Source: Pseudomonadota bacterium (GTDB lineage: Bacteria; Pseudomonadota; Gammaproteobacteria; Steroidobacterales; Steroidobacteraceae). Taken from it: a stretch of 6,008 nucleotides of DNA. Position 1 is the first letter of the stretch. Each line of letters starts with the position of its first letter. Shown here piece after piece: positions 5,399 through 6,008 of the stretch. The stretch is taken from positions 1-6,008 of the forward strand of contig JAKAFQ010000278.1 of the NCBI GenBank assembly GCA_021817875.1. The letters run 5' to 3'. Under the pieces are notes generated by a model that made no database searches, was not told the DNA's origin, and was given only the letters and a program-made list of their open reading frames with translations. The position numbers and the translations under genes are program-made.

Positions 5399-5470
5399 TT
5401 CTCCGCCGCCCGGGCCCTTGCGGGGCTGCGTAGCCCGGCCTGCGGCCCGCACTCTTACAGGGCACAGCCG
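5399..5470 (-). repeat. Intergenic GC-rich element, copy B (paired with 1994-2047)
   Basis: Conserved outer blocks (5399-5417 and 5451-5470) flank a 33-nt GC-rich core. The core can fold as GGGCT-GCGT-AGCCC (5422-5435) and GGCC-TGC-GGCC. It lies 38 nt after the stop of the partial membrane gene and 69 nt before the start of the 478-residue gene. See copy A for the alignment. Whether it acts as DNA or as RNA is not decided by the sequence. Confidence 0.6.
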
Positions 5471-5490
5471 ACGTGCCCCGGCGCAGCCGG
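5460..5490 (-). terminator. Two adjacent GC-rich hairpins after the partial membrane-protein gene
   Basis: CCGGC-GCA-GCCGG (5478-5490) and GGGCAC/GTGCCC (5460-5465 and 5473-5478, 7-nt loop) lie 18-48 nt past the stop at 5508. They have no T run and the second merges into copy B of the repeat. They may slow or process the transcript between the two genes; a true terminator is doubtful. Confidence 0.3.
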
Positions 5491-5507
5491 TGTCCCCACG
5501 CAGTGGG

Positions 5508-6008
5508 TCAACGCCGGTTGGTGCCGCACACCCGGGTCAGCGTCGCGTTCGCGTGTTTCAGGTCGGTCACCTGCTGGCTGAGCACTGTGATTGCACCCGC
5601 ATCCCGCACCGAGGCCCGTTGATACCCCACCCAGACGCCAAACCCGCCGGCGCAGAGCACACACGCCAAGGCGATCCAGATCCAGGCGAGCTGAAAGCTC
5701 TCGCGCAGCGACTCCTTGATCGCCGCAATATCCACGTGAACCCCCATGTGGGGCTTGAGTCCCTCCACGACGCGCTCGGCGGTGACCGAGGCGATGCCCT
5801 CGTGATCGATCGCGGGTGGGGCGGGCACCCTCTGCGTCTCAAGAGAGGGATCCGGCGATGAGAAGACCGATCCGGACTCCCGCAACGCCTCAATCACCGC
5901 GGTCGCGATCGCCTCAACGGTCAAATCCGGGTCGGTCCGGACCTCCGTCCGCCGCTCGTCCAGGTGACGCTGCCGCACGGTGAGCGTCGCGCTATCTTTT
6001 ATGTGAGC
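5508..6008 (-). CDS. Single-pass membrane protein, partial (N-terminus off the right edge); possible transfer accessory protein
   Basis: The frame is open from the window edge (6008) to TGA at 5508-5510, giving 166 residues. The first in-frame start candidate, GTG at 5978, has no SD. The ten residues before it (AHIKDSATLT) read naturally, so the gene probably begins outside. The order is: a charged helical region (RQRHLDERRTEVRTDP, then LTVEAIATAVIEALRES), a Pro-rich stretch, a helix (AAIKESLRESFQ), one membrane span at visible residues about 105-129 (LAWIWIALACVLCAGGFGVWVG), and a 37-residue tail with a short coil (ITVLSQQVTDLKHANATL). A cytoplasmic helical part with a C-terminal anchor resembles the layout of mobilisation accessory proteins such as MobB of RSF1010. 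No sequence similarity can be claimed, so the role is a suggestion only. Confidence 0.75.
   Translation of the reverse strand, partial: AHIKDSATLTVRQRHLDERRTEVRTDPDLTVEAIATAVIEALRESGSVFSSPDPSLETQRVPAPPAIDHEGIASVTAERVVEGLKPHMGVHVDIAAIKESLRESFQLAWIWIALACVLCAGGFGVWVGYQRASVRDAGAITVLSQQVTDLKHANATLTRVCGTNRR

Overview
The window is GC-rich DNA with SD-type start sites. It most resembles the accessory backbone of a conjugative element (integrative conjugative element or plasmid) in a proteobacterium. The evidence is the gene content: an ArdC-type N-terminal domain, two proteins with a large-polyvalent-protein domain (LPD7), and a membrane-anchored protein that runs off the right edge. No housekeeping gene, rRNA, tRNA, CRISPR array or insertion sequence is visible. 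The host genus cannot be named from the sequence.

Layout, following minus-strand transcription from right to left: a partial single-membrane-span protein (6008-5508); a GC-rich intergenic element (copy B, 5399-5470); a 478-residue protein with coiled coils and one LPD7 domain (5329-3893); a 49-residue acidic ORF (3869-3720) that overlaps by 8 nt a 178-residue LPD7 protein (3727-3191); and a 111-residue unknown (3148-2813). This looks like one operon. It ends in a 10-bp inverted repeat shared with a converging plus-strand gene for an 89-residue helical protein (2495-2764). That plus-strand gene is the only credible one on its strand.

Left of it is a roughly 300-bp divergent spacer (2200-2494). 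It carries a perfect 21-bp-arm palindrome (2402-2446) and nested smaller inverted repeats. A second minus-strand unit then starts: a cryptic 45-residue Cys-containing ORF (2199-2062), a second copy of the intergenic element (copy A, 1994-2047), a hairpin plus 7-T run (1990-1970), and a large gene (start 1951) that runs off the left edge. The visible 650 residues of that gene hold about 455 unrecognised N-terminal residues, followed by an ArdC N-terminal ssDNA-binding domain (DUF1738 type).

ArdC-N and LPD domains are known parts of 'polyvalent proteins' of phages and conjugative elements, some of which protect incoming DNA against host defences. The genes may therefore act together during or just after DNA transfer; this is inference. 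The most novel points are the long unassigned region in front of the ArdC domain with a repeated PFWER motif, the two-copy intergenic element paired with an attenuator-like terminator 18 nt before the ArdC-type gene, the LPD7 paralogue pair with an acidic small ORF between them, and the perfect palindrome.
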